From: Limnobacter alexandrii
GTDB lineage: Bacteria > Pseudomonadota > Gammaproteobacteria > Burkholderiales > Burkholderiaceae_B
NCBI RefSeq assembly: GCF_005871185.1
Contig: NZ_SWKN01000008.1
Location: forward strand, 186,001 to 250,000
Direction: 5' to 3'
DNA length: 64,000 nt
Within the stretch, counting starts at the first letter, position 1; each line of letters opens with the position of its first letter. The notes under the pieces are model-generated. The model ran no database searches, had not been told where the DNA came from, and saw only the letters and a list, made by a program, of their open reading frames with translations. Of this stretch, positions 56,002-64,000 are shown one piece after another. Both the position numbers and the translations under genes were made by a program.

Positions 56002-58556
56002 GCCCAGTCCTCTTTGAGTTGTTCAACAAGGCGGCTGCCCAGTTTGTTGCGCAGGGCCAATGTAACCGTCGCGCTACTCATAGCGATTAACACAAGTACC
56101 ATCAAGGCAAGGTCTCGCCAGGGGGTGAACCATTCCATGGTCCAGTGGAAAGACTGTGGATTCACCACAAAAATCAGGATGGCGGCAAATGCCAAGCCAA
56201 TAATCAAACCCACCAAGGCGGCCACGGCCGATGCAATCAAGGCTTCGCGGGCAATCAGTTTCAAAATCCAGTTGGGGCTGGCACCCATGGCACCCAGCAG
56301 GGCAAACTCGCGTTTTCGTTGCAAGGCCATGGCTGAGAACGTGGTGCCCACGCCGAACAGGCCAATCACCACTGCTGCAATTTCAAGAAGATAAGTTACG
56401 GCAAAGCTGCGATCAAAGATATCCAGGCTCAGTTGCCGAATTTCGCCGGGTTCTGCAAAGTCAATTTTCTGTGCCACTGGCGTGGTGCTGGCAGCCTGCT
56501 CTATGCGTGCCACCATGTCTTTCACAGCCACGTTTTCTTGCGGCCAAACTGCGCCTTGCGTGTCTTTGAATTGCACATTGAATTGCTGCAGCAGTTCTGC
56601 CTTGGGCAACACAATTGCCCCATGTTGGCGGGTGTAATCGCGCCACACGCCCATCACTGTAGTAGGTACACGCACACCCTGATCCAGTTGCAGCTCAAGT
56701 GCACTGCCTGCTTGCAGACCGTATAAATCAGTCATGGGCTCGCTCACCCACACGGGAAGCGTACCGGCTTTGGGTTCTGTGATCGTGTTTCCAGTCATGG
56801 GCAGGCGCTGGCTGGCTGCTTCAAGTGAAATTGGTCGGGCTATCAGTTCAACAGCAGGTCTTTTCGGGTCGAGCACAATTGATTGTTGCCCCCAAAATTC
56901 AGCCAATTCCACACCCGGTAAGTCAGCCACTTTTTGCTGGAAGGAATCGGGAAAAACCGGAATGCTTGCGCTGTTCAGTTTGACATACAAGGGGGCAGGC
57001 AATACCTGGGTCAGCCAGTTGTCCAGTGAATGACGAAAGCTGTAAATCATCACGTGCATGGCCACCACCAATGCAAAACTGGCCACCACACCTGACAAGC
57101 CCACCGCCAGCAAATTGGGTGTGCTGGCCAGGCGCGATTTCGCAAGGTCGGCCAGTTGGGCCAATTGCGCGGGTGGACGGATCAGGCCGCGCACCACCAC
57201 GCCAATCATCGCAATACCACCGAACAGACCAAACGCCACTGCCAGGTAACCACCCACAGGAATGTTGCCATAAGGTGGAATAAACAAGCAGGCAGCTGCC
57301 ACCAAGCACAGCATCAAACCAAACCAGTGCGCCTTGTTGGCGAATTGAAGGCCTGCTTCTTCAGTGCCTGCACGCAGGCGTTGATGCAAAGCCATTTGAC
57401 CGGTTTGCAGGGCAGGGGATAAACCGCCCAGCAAGGTGGCCACAACGCCGAAGGTGGCAAATAGCAAGGTATCAATAAATGGCAAAGCCACTGTGCTTTG
57501 GCTGGTTTGAAAGTAACCTGCGCCCAAATCGACGCCCAGATAACGCACCACAGCCAGCGATAAGCCCCAGCCCAGGGCAACGCCCAGCACACCACCTACT
57601 ACGCCGCAGCACATTGATTCAAACAACACCTGCATTCGCAGTGCACCTGCACGTGCCCCCAAGGCCGCAAGCAGCGCCCATTGGCGTGACCGCTGGGCCA
57701 CAGCCAGCATTTGTGTAGAGAAAGTTAAAAAGCCACCTGTGAGCAGGGCCACCATGGCCAGAATGGACAGGTTGGCGCGGTAAGCCTGCGACACGCTGGC
57801 ACCGCGTGTGCCTTGTTCAGCGGGTGTTTCAAAGCGCCCAAGTTCGGCAAACTCATCGCCATACTGCTTTTGAAAGCTGGCCGGCGTGACACCTTCCTGT
57901 AGCTTCAAATCTACCCGGGATATTTGACCCAGCGTGCCCAAGCGCCATTGCACCGCTGCAATGTCTGCCACGGCAAGCAGCTGCCCGGCACCAGCCGCAG
58001 GCACTGTACCTGCCACCTGCCATGGTTGGCTGGTGTTGTTGTGCAGTGTGCTCAGCGTGCGTTGTTCATTGGGTAGTTGTTCGTTCAGCGCGGGGCTGAC
58101 AAAAACATTGTTGGTGCTTAACAGCGGAATTTCGCCTTGTTGGGCCGAGTCGCTTGTTTCACCACTGCTTTGCCCAATGAAGTTGGGCGTAACGGCTGCA
58201 GCGGTGAACACGTCCAGCCCAAGCCAGCGCAATGGTTTGTCCAAACCCTGCACCGGCACATTGAGGTCAATCACCGGGGAGGCCACTGCCACTTCAGGCA
58301 AGGCAGCAAGCTGTTCCAGAATTGTTTCAGGCAATAAAACGCTGTGTGGCAGCAACTGCAAATCAGCCTGTCCTGAGAATTGCCGCACACCGTTGTTGAA
58401 CTGATCCAGTGCCTGTTTGTGAATGAGGTGAACCGCAAAACCCAGCCCCACACCCACGGCAATGGACACGGTTGCAATCAGCCACTTTACCGGTTGGTCA
58501 CGCAAAGCGCCCGCAAACAGCTGAAATTTCAATGCAAGGCTTGGTGGCAATGCCAT
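55998..58556 (-). CDS. FtsX-like ABC permease (AttF/AttG-type fusion)
   Basis: An 852-residue permease with an N-terminal helix (about 22-43), a periplasmic part, a block of FtsX-type helices (about 255-410), a further helix group near 430-525, a second periplasmic part, and the final FtsX block near 720-835. This double FtsX layout is seen in DUF214-type permeases that export lipoproteins or lipids without a membrane-fusion protein. ATPase and AttH-like genes flank it with gaps of three and minus four bases. It likely powers release or insertion of an envelope lipid or lipoprotein. Confidence 0.85.
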   Translation of the reverse strand: MALPPSLALKFQLFAGALRDQPVKWLIATVSIAVGVGLGFAVHLIHKQALDQFNNGVRQFSGQADLQLLPHSVLLPETILEQLAALPEVAVASPVIDLNVPVQGLDKPLRWLGLDVFTAAAVTPNFIGQSSGETSDSAQQGEIPLLSTNNVFVSPALNEQLPNEQRTLSTLHNNTSQPWQVAGTVPAAGAGQLLAVADIAAVQWRLGTLGQISRVDLKLQEGVTPASFQKQYGDEFAELGRFETPAEQGTRGASVSQAYRANLSILAMVALLTGGFLTFSTQMLAVAQRSRQWALLAALGARAGALRMQVLFESMCCGVVGGVLGVALGWGLSLAVVRYLGVDLGAGYFQTSQSTVALPFIDTLLFATFGVVATLLGGLSPALQTGQMALHQRLRAGTEEAGLQFANKAHWFGLMLCLVAAACLFIPPYGNIPVGGYLAVAFGLFGGIAMIGVVVRGLIRPPAQLAQLADLAKSRLASTPNLLAVGLSGVVASFALVVAMHVMIYSFRHSLDNWLTQVLPAPLYVKLNSASIPVFPDSFQQKVADLPGVELAEFWGQQSIVLDPKRPAVELIARPISLEAASQRLPMTGNTITEPKAGTLPVWVSEPMTDLYGLQAGSALELQLDQGVRVPTTVMGVWRDYTRQHGAIVLPKAELLQQFNVQFKDTQGAVWPQENVAVKDMVARIEQAASTTPVAQKIDFAEPGEIRQLSLDIFDRSFAVTYLLEIAAVVIGLFGVGTTFSAMALQRKREFALLGAMGASPNWILKLIAREALIASAVAALVGLIIGLAFAAILIFVVNPQSFHWTMEWFTPWRDLALMVLVLIAMSSATVTLALRNKLGSRLVEQLKEDWA

Positions 58557-58559
58557 GGT

Positions 58560-59246
58560 TTAAGCCTTGTTGAATTCGGCCAAGTGGTGATCTGCCAAAT
58601 TCAGTCGATGGTTTAAATGGCTGGCTGCTTTGGCAGAATGGGTCACCATGACCAGGGCGCAACCCTGTGCTGAACAGGCTTCCAGCAACACTTGCAATAC
58701 ACGTTCGGCATTGTCTTCGTCCAGGTTGCCTGTGGGTTCGTCTGCAAGAATCAGTGGTGGGTTCAAAGCCAGCGCGCGTGCAATGGCAACACGCTGTTGT
58801 TCTCCGCCCGACATTTCGCGTGGGTAGCTGCCTGCTTTGTGCGCCATGCCCACTTGTTCAAGCAATTGCATGCAGCGTGAATGATCGGGCTTTTCACTGG
58901 CCAGCAAAAACGGCAGTTCAATGTTTTGTTGGGCGGTTAAATGTGGCATCAGGTAATAGGCTTGAAACACCAGGCCCACATGCCGAAGCCGCTTGGCAGC
59001 AATTTGATTGGTGCTCAGGGTATGAATTGCAGTGCCCGCCCAGTACACCTCGCCCGTGTCGGGCTTGTCCAGCCCGGCCATCAGGTGAAGCAGGGTGGAT
59101 TTGCCTGAGCCCGATTCACCAATGACAGCCAGGGACTGTCCCTGTTGCAATTGTAGATTGACCTCGGTGAACAGTTTGACTCCACCGAGTGTTTTAGAAA
59201 CCCCCGCCACTGCGAGGGTTGTTGAACTTGCAAGCTGTTGGTTCAC
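58560..59246 (-). CDS. ABC transporter ATPase, LolD/MacB type
   Basis: A 228-residue ATPase with Walker [12 protein letters not shown] near 39-49, the Q-loop in [11 protein letters not shown], the signature [15 protein letters not shown] near 144-158, Walker [14 protein letters not shown] and the switch His in VTHSAK. The LolD-like group drives FtsX-type permeases; the next gene, three bases on, is such a permease. It heads an operon running to the MsbA-like gene. Confidence 0.92.
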   Translation of the reverse strand: MNQQLASSTTLAVAGVSKTLGGVKLFTEVNLQLQQGQSLAVIGESGSGKSTLLHLMAGLDKPDTGEVYWAGTAIHTLSTNQIAAKRLRHVGLVFQAYYLMPHLTAQQNIELPFLLASEKPDHSRCMQLLEQVGMAHKAGSYPREMSGGEQQRVAIARALALNPPLILADEPTGNLDEDNAERVLQVLLEACSAQGCALVMVTHSAKAASHLNHRLNLADHHLAEFNKA

Positions 59247-59290
59247 CCGAATTACCGCCCTGTGGTGAAACGTTTAAGGAATCACATTCC

Positions 59291-60076
59291 TTATTCTGCC
59301 ATGCCGCCTACCACTGTGCTGTAGCCAGCATCCACATAGGTAATTTCGGCGGTAATGCCACGTGCCAAATCAGACAGCATGAAGGCAGCGGTGTTGCCCA
59401 CATCATCAATGGTCACATTGCGGCGAAGTGGTGCGGCTTCTTCCACAGCATGCAAAATTTTGCTGAAACCTTTGATACCCGCCGCAGCCAGTGTTTTGAT
59501 GGGGCCAGCTGAAATACCATTCACACGAATGCCCTTGGGGCCCAGCGATTCAGCCAGGTAGCGAACCGATGCTTCCAGCGACGCCTTGGCCAAGCCCATG
59601 GTGTTGTAGTTGGGCACCATGCGCACAGAACCCAGGTAGCTAAGTGTGAGCAAGGCACCTTCGCGACCTTGCATCATGGGGTAGGCTGCTTTGGCCAATG
59701 CGGGGAAACTGTAGGCAGAAATGTCGTGCGCAATTCTGAAAGCTTCGCGTGAAATACCTTCCAGAAAATCACCTGCAATGGCTTCGCGCGGGGCAAAGCC
59801 AATCGCGTGTACCAAACCATCCAGCCCATCCCAGTGTTTGCCAAGCTCCGCAAACAGGTTTTCAATTTGCGCGTCCTCGGCTACATCCAAGGGAAACACC
59901 AGTTTGGAATCAAACTCGGCCGCCATGTCGGTCACGCGGTCAATGAAGCGCTCGGTTTGATAAGTGAAGGCTAGTTCTGCGCCCTGCGCGTGGCAGGCCT
60001 TGGCAATACCGTAGGCAATTGAACGGTTTGACAGCAGGCCTGTGATCAGAATTTTTTTACCGGCTAGGAATCCCAA
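59291..60076 (-). CDS. fabI: Enoyl-ACP reductase FabI
   Basis: A 261-residue FabI, reducing the trans-2 double bond in the last step of fatty acid elongation with NADH. The opening [19 protein letters not shown] holds the atypical SDR cofactor loop of FabI, and the catalytic YNTMGLAK near 156-163 has Tyr and Lys six residues apart, the FabI hallmark. Translation starts at a TTG at 60076 with GGGAG upstream; no ATG or GTG gives a full N-terminus. It lies 44 bases behind the ABC operon in the minus direction, with its own region upstream. Confidence 0.96.
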   Translation of the reverse strand: MGFLAGKKILITGLLSNRSIAYGIAKACHAQGAELAFTYQTERFIDRVTDMAAEFDSKLVFPLDVAEDAQIENLFAELGKHWDGLDGLVHAIGFAPREAIAGDFLEGISREAFRIAHDISAYSFPALAKAAYPMMQGREGALLTLSYLGSVRMVPNYNTMGLAKASLEASVRYLAESLGPKGIRVNGISAGPIKTLAAAGIKGFSKILHAVEEAAPLRRNVTIDDVGNTAAFMLSDLARGITAEITYVDAGYSTVVGGMAE

Positions 60077-60151
60077 TTTGTATTGCTCCCGAGAATAGGT
60101 TTTGAGTTTTCATTTTGTGCCTATTATAGGCAATTCACAGGGCAATCGACT

Positions 60152-61291
60152 TCAGGGGCGGTTGGACAAAGGTTTGGGGTTGCCCGGCAGCTTCTTGGGA
60201 GCAAGGTTGCCCAGTCCAATTGGGGCCAAATAACCTTGAAACTGCTCAGCACAGTTTTCCCAGGTAAACGTGCTGGCGTGTTTCAGTGGCGCGTTTCGTT
60301 CAATTCTCAATGCGGCCATGGCGGCTGTTTTCAGGTTCCAGTCCAGCACGCCAGCACCGGAACTGCCTACTACATCCAGCGGGCCGTTCACGGGGAACGC
60401 CGCCACGGGGCAGCCACTGGCCATGGCCTCAAGCAGCACCAATCCAAACGTGTCGGTCAGGCTGGGAAAGACAAACACGTCAGCACGTTTGTACAATTCA
60501 GACAAGGCAGCATGGTTCAACATGCCAAACCACTTGGCCTCGGGAAACTGCCTTTGAAGCGCCTTGCGGGCAGGTCCATCACCAGCAATCCACTTCTCGC
60601 CGGGCAATTCAAGACTTAAAAAAGCCTCCAGGTTTTTTTCCACAGCCACTCGACCCGCGTACAGAAACACCGGTTTTTCCTCCGTGAATTCATTCAGTCG
60701 ACGCAGCAGTTCTACTTGTTGCGCGTCATCTTGAGGCAAATCGCGCGGGCTGTAACTTAGGTGCTTGCTGGCGGCCGATTGATCGGGATTGAAGCGTTTC
60801 AAATCCACACCCCGTTGCCACAGCACGCAGTTGGATAAACCACGATTTTTCAATGTGGTGATTACTGATTGGGTGGGCACCATGACTGCGCGGGAGGGCT
60901 TGTGGAACCACCGCAACAGTGCGGCAGTAAAGCGAATGGGAATGCCCGACCTCGCTTTGACATACTCGGGAAACTGCGTGTGGTACGCCGTGGTAAAGGG
61001 CAACTTGCGGCCATGGGCCAGCAAACGCATGGCCAAGCCGATGGGCCCTTCGGTCACAATGTGCACGGCATGCGGTTTAAACTGGTCGAGTTCAGTGCGC
61101 AGGCGGGTGAAAGGCCACAGGGCCAAGCGAATTTCAGGGTAGGTGGGGCAAGGAATGGTTTTGAACAAACCAGGGTGAATCACCCGCACGTCGTGGCCGC
61201 GGGCAGTGAGCTGTGCCACCACCTGGCTGAGCGTTTGTACCACACCGTTGACTTGTGGTGCCCAGGCATCAGTTGCTATCAGAATTCGCAT
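60152..61291 (-). CDS. agt: GT4 glycosyltransferase, probable Agt of phosphate-stress lipid remodelling
   Basis: A 379-residue GT-B, family 4 glycosyltransferase. MRILIATDAWAPQVNGVVQTL is the typical GT4 opening, and the donor motif shows as PSLTDTFGLVLLEAMASG, where the first Glu of the E-x7-E motif is Asp. It follows the PlcP-like phosphoesterase by six bases, so both form one operon behind a Pho box. In marine and soil bacteria the PlcP-Agt pair removes the phosphate head group from phospholipids and adds sugar to the diacylglycerol. Which sugar (glucose, glucuronate or mannose) is not decided. Confidence 0.78.
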   Translation of the reverse strand: MRILIATDAWAPQVNGVVQTLSQVVAQLTARGHDVRVIHPGLFKTIPCPTYPEIRLALWPFTRLRTELDQFKPHAVHIVTEGPIGLAMRLLAHGRKLPFTTAYHTQFPEYVKARSGIPIRFTAALLRWFHKPSRAVMVPTQSVITTLKNRGLSNCVLWQRGVDLKRFNPDQSAASKHLSYSPRDLPQDDAQQVELLRRLNEFTEEKPVFLYAGRVAVEKNLEAFLSLELPGEKWIAGDGPARKALQRQFPEAKWFGMLNHAALSELYKRADVFVFPSLTDTFGLVLLEAMASGCPVAAFPVNGPLDVVGSSGAGVLDWNLKTAAMAALRIERNAPLKHASTFTWENCAEQFQGYLAPIGLGNLAPKKLPGNPKPLSNRP

Positions 61292-61297
61292 GGTGGT

Positions 61298-62227
61298 TCA
61301 CTCCGCTGCTGTGTGCGCAAGCGCTTTTTGTTTGCGAACCGGCAGGTCACGGTGTGGCCAGTGAACAATGTCCAGTTTGCCGCAAGGGTGTTCAACCAGG
61401 GCGGTCAGGCTTTCCACCCAGTCGCCATCGTTGCAGTACAACAAGCCGTCGACTTCTTTAATCTCGGCTTTGTGAATATGGCCACACACAACACCGTCGT
61501 AGCCGCGGTGTTTGGCTTCATGTATCAGGGCATGTTCAAATTCGAGAATGAAGTTCACCGCGTTCTTGACCTGCTGCTTCAAGAACTGGGACAGCGACCA
61601 GTACGGGTAACCCAGCTTGATTCGAATGTTGTTCAGCATTCGGTTCATGGTCAAAGCGAAGGTGTACAGCGTGTCGCCCAGGTAGGCCAGCCACTTGGCG
61701 TAGCGCACCACCTGATCAAATTCATCTCCATGCACTACCCACAAACGTTTGCCGTCTGCAGTGACGTGCACCGCATTTTCCATAATCGGAATATCGCCAA
61801 AGGTCATGCCTGCAAACTGGCGCGCGGCTTCATCGTGGTTGCCGGGAATAAACACCACTTGCGTGCCCTTGCGCGCTTTGCGCAACACTTTCTGAATGAC
61901 ATCGTTGTGGCTTTGCGGCCAAAACCAGCTTTTGCGCAATTGCCAGCCGTCAATAATGTCCCCGACCAGGTACAGCGTGTCGCTTTCATTGTGTTTCAGG
62001 AAGTGGAGCAGGGCGTCGGCCTGGCAACCGGGCGTGCCCAGGTGAATGTCTGAAATCCAGATGGTGCGGTATTTGTTGGAACCTTGTTCCTCTGGGGCGG
62101 GGTCAGCCGGGTCAGCGCCCTGAGAAACTGCGGATGCCGCTGCATTGAGGGAATGTTCTTCAGTTGTCGCTTTCGCAAACAGTTGTTCGGCAAGTTGCTG
62201 CTTGAAATTCAACTGGTTCGAGCGCAT
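61298..62227 (-). CDS. plcP: Calcineurin-like phosphoesterase, PlcP-type phospholipase C
   Basis: A metallophosphoesterase of about 309 residues. Metal motifs are SDIHLG, VGDIIDGW, PGNHDE and CGHIHKAE in order. Segments such as SWFWPQSHNDV, YPYWSLSQ, VKNAVNFI and NDGDWVES match what I remember of Sinorhizobium PlcP (SMc00171), often mis-annotated as UDP-2,3-diacylglucosamine hydrolase. PlcP hydrolyses phosphatidylcholine and phosphatidylethanolamine to diacylglycerol when phosphate is short. An N-terminal extension of about 60 residues precedes the domain. ATG 62227 is chosen since a Pho-box promoter would start near 62262, leaving little room for the ATG at 62251; both are possible. A true LpxH role is less likely given length and the agt neighbour. 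Confidence 0.82.
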   Translation of the reverse strand: MRSNQLNFKQQLAEQLFAKATTEEHSLNAAASAVSQGADPADPAPEEQGSNKYRTIWISDIHLGTPGCQADALLHFLKHNESDTLYLVGDIIDGWQLRKSWFWPQSHNDVIQKVLRKARKGTQVVFIPGNHDEAARQFAGMTFGDIPIMENAVHVTADGKRLWVVHGDEFDQVVRYAKWLAYLGDTLYTFALTMNRMLNNIRIKLGYPYWSLSQFLKQQVKNAVNFILEFEHALIHEAKHRGYDGVVCGHIHKAEIKEVDGLLYCNDGDWVESLTALVEHPCGKLDIVHWPHRDLPVRKQKALAHTAAE

Positions 62228-62284
62228 TTTTAATGTCCATGTTCTTGTCATGGCCCCATTAAACGCGCTCGATTTGACTACCTT

Positions 62285-62302
62285 GTGACAGTTATATGAC
62301 TC
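62285..62302 (-). promoter_or_regulatory. Pho box upstream of plcP-agt
   Basis: On the minus strand, GAGTCAT-ATAA-CTGTCAC. Against the consensus CTGTCAT-AWAW-CTGTCAY this is about 16 of 18 matches, with the second half-site perfect and correct spacing. It lies 58 bases before the plcP ATG. This supports PhoB control of the operon under phosphate limitation. Confidence 0.78.
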
Positions 62303-62347
62303 TTTTTTGACAAAAAACCCGAGCCATAAACAGCAATGTGACTGGTT

Positions 62348-62617
62348 TTATTTTGCTTCCAGGCTTTTCGGCAGCCACCAGGTGAAGCCATACAGCAGGG
62401 TTTTTGACACCACTTCCATGGTTGGCAAGTTTTTGCCGCGCAGTCGCAAGAAGGCAATTGGCAATTCCAGCGTGTGCGCCACCAGCAACAAAGCGGCCAG
62501 CACCAACAGGAAAGGCATGACCAGGCTAATCAGCAAATAGGCTGGAACCACAATCCAGAAGCCGTTCATGACTTTGCGCATGGATTCAAACGATTGAGGG
62601 CTGACTTTAATGGCCAT
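62348..62617 (-). CDS. Small membrane protein of unknown function
   Basis: An 89-residue protein with two probable helices (about 20-45 and 45-62, GFWIVVPAYLLISLVMPFLL then VLAALLLVAHTLELP) and a basic segment (FLRLRGKNLP). AAGGAAAG precedes the ATG at 62617, a clean ribosome site. It may belong to the DUF1145-like group of small inner-membrane proteins, but I am not sure. It lies upstream of the plcP Pho box on the same strand. Confidence 0.6.
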   Translation of the reverse strand: MAIKVSPQSFESMRKVMNGFWIVVPAYLLISLVMPFLLVLAALLLVAHTLELPIAFLRLRGKNLPTMEVVSKTLLYGFTWWLPKSLEAK

Positions 62618-62745
62618 TTGCTTTCCTTGTGGGTGAGGTAGGTCGTGAAAAATTGAATATGACAATAGTTCTTGTCAGAAGTCTTGTCAAGCGCGTTTGG
62701 ACTTGCCCCCGCAAGCGCACTGGTGTATATTTCGCACTCTTCTTT

Positions 62746-62822
<77 letters not shown>

Positions 62823-62945
62823 TCAAATTCCCCAAGCTTTTGTAGTCATTCAACAACTTCACAGCCACCTTTGTTGCGTCTAGCCGCTAAAATAGAAGGT
62901 TGCTGAAAAACAATCCAAGCTTATACATTCGTAAGGGAAGTACAT

Positions 62946-64000
62946 ATGCCAGTTATCCGCCTGCCTGACGGATCCGAACGTGTTTTCGATCACCCCGTGA
63001 CAGTCGCCCAAGTGGCTGCAAGCATCGGCCCCGGTTTGGCGAAAGCCGCCTTGGCCGGCACGGTAAACGGCACGCTGGTTGATACCTCCTACACCATCGA
63101 AAGCGACTCCTCACTTTCTATCGTCACTGAAAAGGACGAGGAAGGGCTGGACATGATTCGCCACTCAACGGCCCACCTGTTGGCCTATGCCGTGAAGGAA
63201 TTGTTCCCCACAGCGCAGGTCACCATTGGCCCGGTCATTGAAGACGGCTTTTACTACGACTTTTCTTACGAGCGCCCCTTCACCCCTGAAGACCTGGAAG
63301 CAATCGAGAAAAAAATGGCTGAACTGGCCAGGCTCGACGAAGTGGTTACCCGCGAAGAGTGGGTGCGCGACGATGCCGTGCAGTTTTTCAAAGACCAAGG
63401 CGAGCATTACAAAGCGGAAATTATTGCCAGTATTCCAAGCAACGAGAATATTTCTCTGTACCGCGAAGGCAAGTTCATCGATTTGTGCCGTGGCCCCCAC
63501 GTGCCCAACACCGGCAAGTTAAAGCATTTCAAACTGATGAAAGTGGCTGGTGCTTACTGGCGCGGCAACTCCAACAATGAAATGTTGCAGCGTATCTACG
63601 GCACGGCCTGGACCAAAAAAGAAGACCTGGCCGCTTACCTGCACCGCCTTGAAGAAGCTGAAAAGCGCGACCACCGCAAACTGGGCAAGCAGCTTGATTT
63701 GTTCCACATGCAAGACGAAGCGCCAGGCCTGGTGTTTTGGCACCCCAAGGGGTGGGCACTGTGGCAGCAGATTGAGCAGTACATGCGCAAAGTGTATCTG
63801 GATGGTGATTACCAGGAAATTCGCTGCCCCCAGATTCTGGACCGCAAGCTGTGGGAAAAGTCGGGTCATTGGGACAACTACAAAGAACACATGTTCACCA
63901 CCGAATCGGAAAAGCGCGACTACGCCTTAAAGCCGATGAACTGCCCGGGTCACATCGAGGTGTTCAAGAGCGATTTGCGTTCATACCGCGACTTGCCTAT
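62946..64000 (+). CDS. thrS: Threonyl-tRNA synthetase, N-terminal part (runs off the window)
   Basis: The open frame from the ATG at 62946, with AAGGGAAG upstream, runs to the window edge (about 351 residues). It has the TGS domain (1-60, [14 protein letters not shown]), the editing domain with HSTAHLLA near 78-85, [10 protein letters not shown], and the start of the class II core with [10 protein letters not shown] near 337-346 that holds a zinc-binding Cys. It charges tRNA-Thr and edits Ser-tRNA-Thr. Usually followed by infC and ribosomal genes, which would be outside the window. Confidence 0.97.
   Translation, partial: MPVIRLPDGSERVFDHPVTVAQVAASIGPGLAKAALAGTVNGTLVDTSYTIESDSSLSIVTEKDEEGLDMIRHSTAHLLAYAVKELFPTAQVTIGPVIEDGFYYDFSYERPFTPEDLEAIEKKMAELARLDEVVTREEWVRDDAVQFFKDQGEHYKAEIIASIPSNENISLYREGKFIDLCRGPHVPNTGKLKHFKLMKVAGAYWRGNSNNEMLQRIYGTAWTKKEDLAAYLHRLEEAEKRDHRKLGKQLDLFHMQDEAPGLVFWHPKGWALWQQIEQYMRKVYLDGDYQEIRCPQILDRKLWEKSGHWDNYKEHMFTTESEKRDYALKPMNCPGHIEVFKSDLRSYRDLP

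Noticed and set aside
61298-62227. Assignment as LpxH of lipid A synthesis
   Set aside because: The protein is longer than LpxH, key segments look like PlcP, the partner gene is a GT4 glycosyltransferase and a Pho box precedes the operon.

Overview
The window reads as one contiguous piece of chromosome from a betaproteobacterium of the order Burkholderiales. The signs are the rpsF-priB-rpsR-rplI-dnaB order, a glnA-ntrB-ntrC block, an aceE-aceF-lpdA operon whose E3 carries its own lipoyl domain, AlaA-type aminotransferase next to hom-thrC, and moderate GC. A Limnobacter-like organism is my guess, which I cannot prove from the sequence. I see no phage, insertion sequence, plasmid gene or CRISPR array; nearly everything is housekeeping or regulatory.

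Layout. 1-10344: a lipid region with a patatin-like phospholipase (cut by the window edge), a phasin, a two-domain alcohol-forming fatty acyl-CoA reductase, a membrane-anchored lipase-like hydrolase, a GMC alcohol oxidase with a small Tat-exported partner, an aldehyde dehydrogenase, an unknown conserved protein and a FadD-type acyl-CoA ligase. The reductive (acyl-CoA to alcohol) and oxidative (alcohol to aldehyde to acid to acyl-CoA) arms lie side by side. 10358-13526: the rpsF ribosomal operon and dnaB. 13527-14173: a gene-free, hairpin-dense stretch. 14174-17194: PIN-PhoH ATPase, peroxiredoxin Q, small transporter, Mth938-like protein. 17324-21288: alaA, hom, thrC. 21411-27788: a sigma-54 two-component pair, then mobB-moeA-moaD-moaE-fluC in a tightly overlapping run. 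27818-33469: rhodanese, then the nitrogen block with a clear sigma-54 promoter and NtrC enhancer in front of glnA. 33539-39496: chemoreceptor, exonuclease III, oligopeptidase A, folD. 39579-48657: a FixL/FixJ-like pair divergent from the pyruvate dehydrogenase operon. 48798-52472: rpiA, phoU, a small membrane protein, yggX, folA, thyA. 52473-53096: a second hairpin-dense gene-free stretch. 53097-59246: ABC exporter and an AttEFGH-like export system. 59291-64000: fabI, a glycosyltransferase and metallophosphoesterase that look like the Agt-PlcP phosphate-stress lipid-remodelling pair behind a near-consensus Pho box, a small membrane protein, tRNA-Val(GAC) and the 5' part of thrS.

The most interesting signal is a family of structured repeats in the two gene-free stretches. 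Three copies (13889-14027 on +, 52604-52740 on -, 52910-53053 on +) share a fold of nested outer stems and a long inner hairpin with a nearly invariant ten-base loop. The stems differ in sequence but remain paired, so covariation is visible by eye. I do not recognise the family. The second strong result is the Pho box in front of the plcP-agt pair, pointing to replacement of phospholipids by glycolipids when phosphate is scarce.
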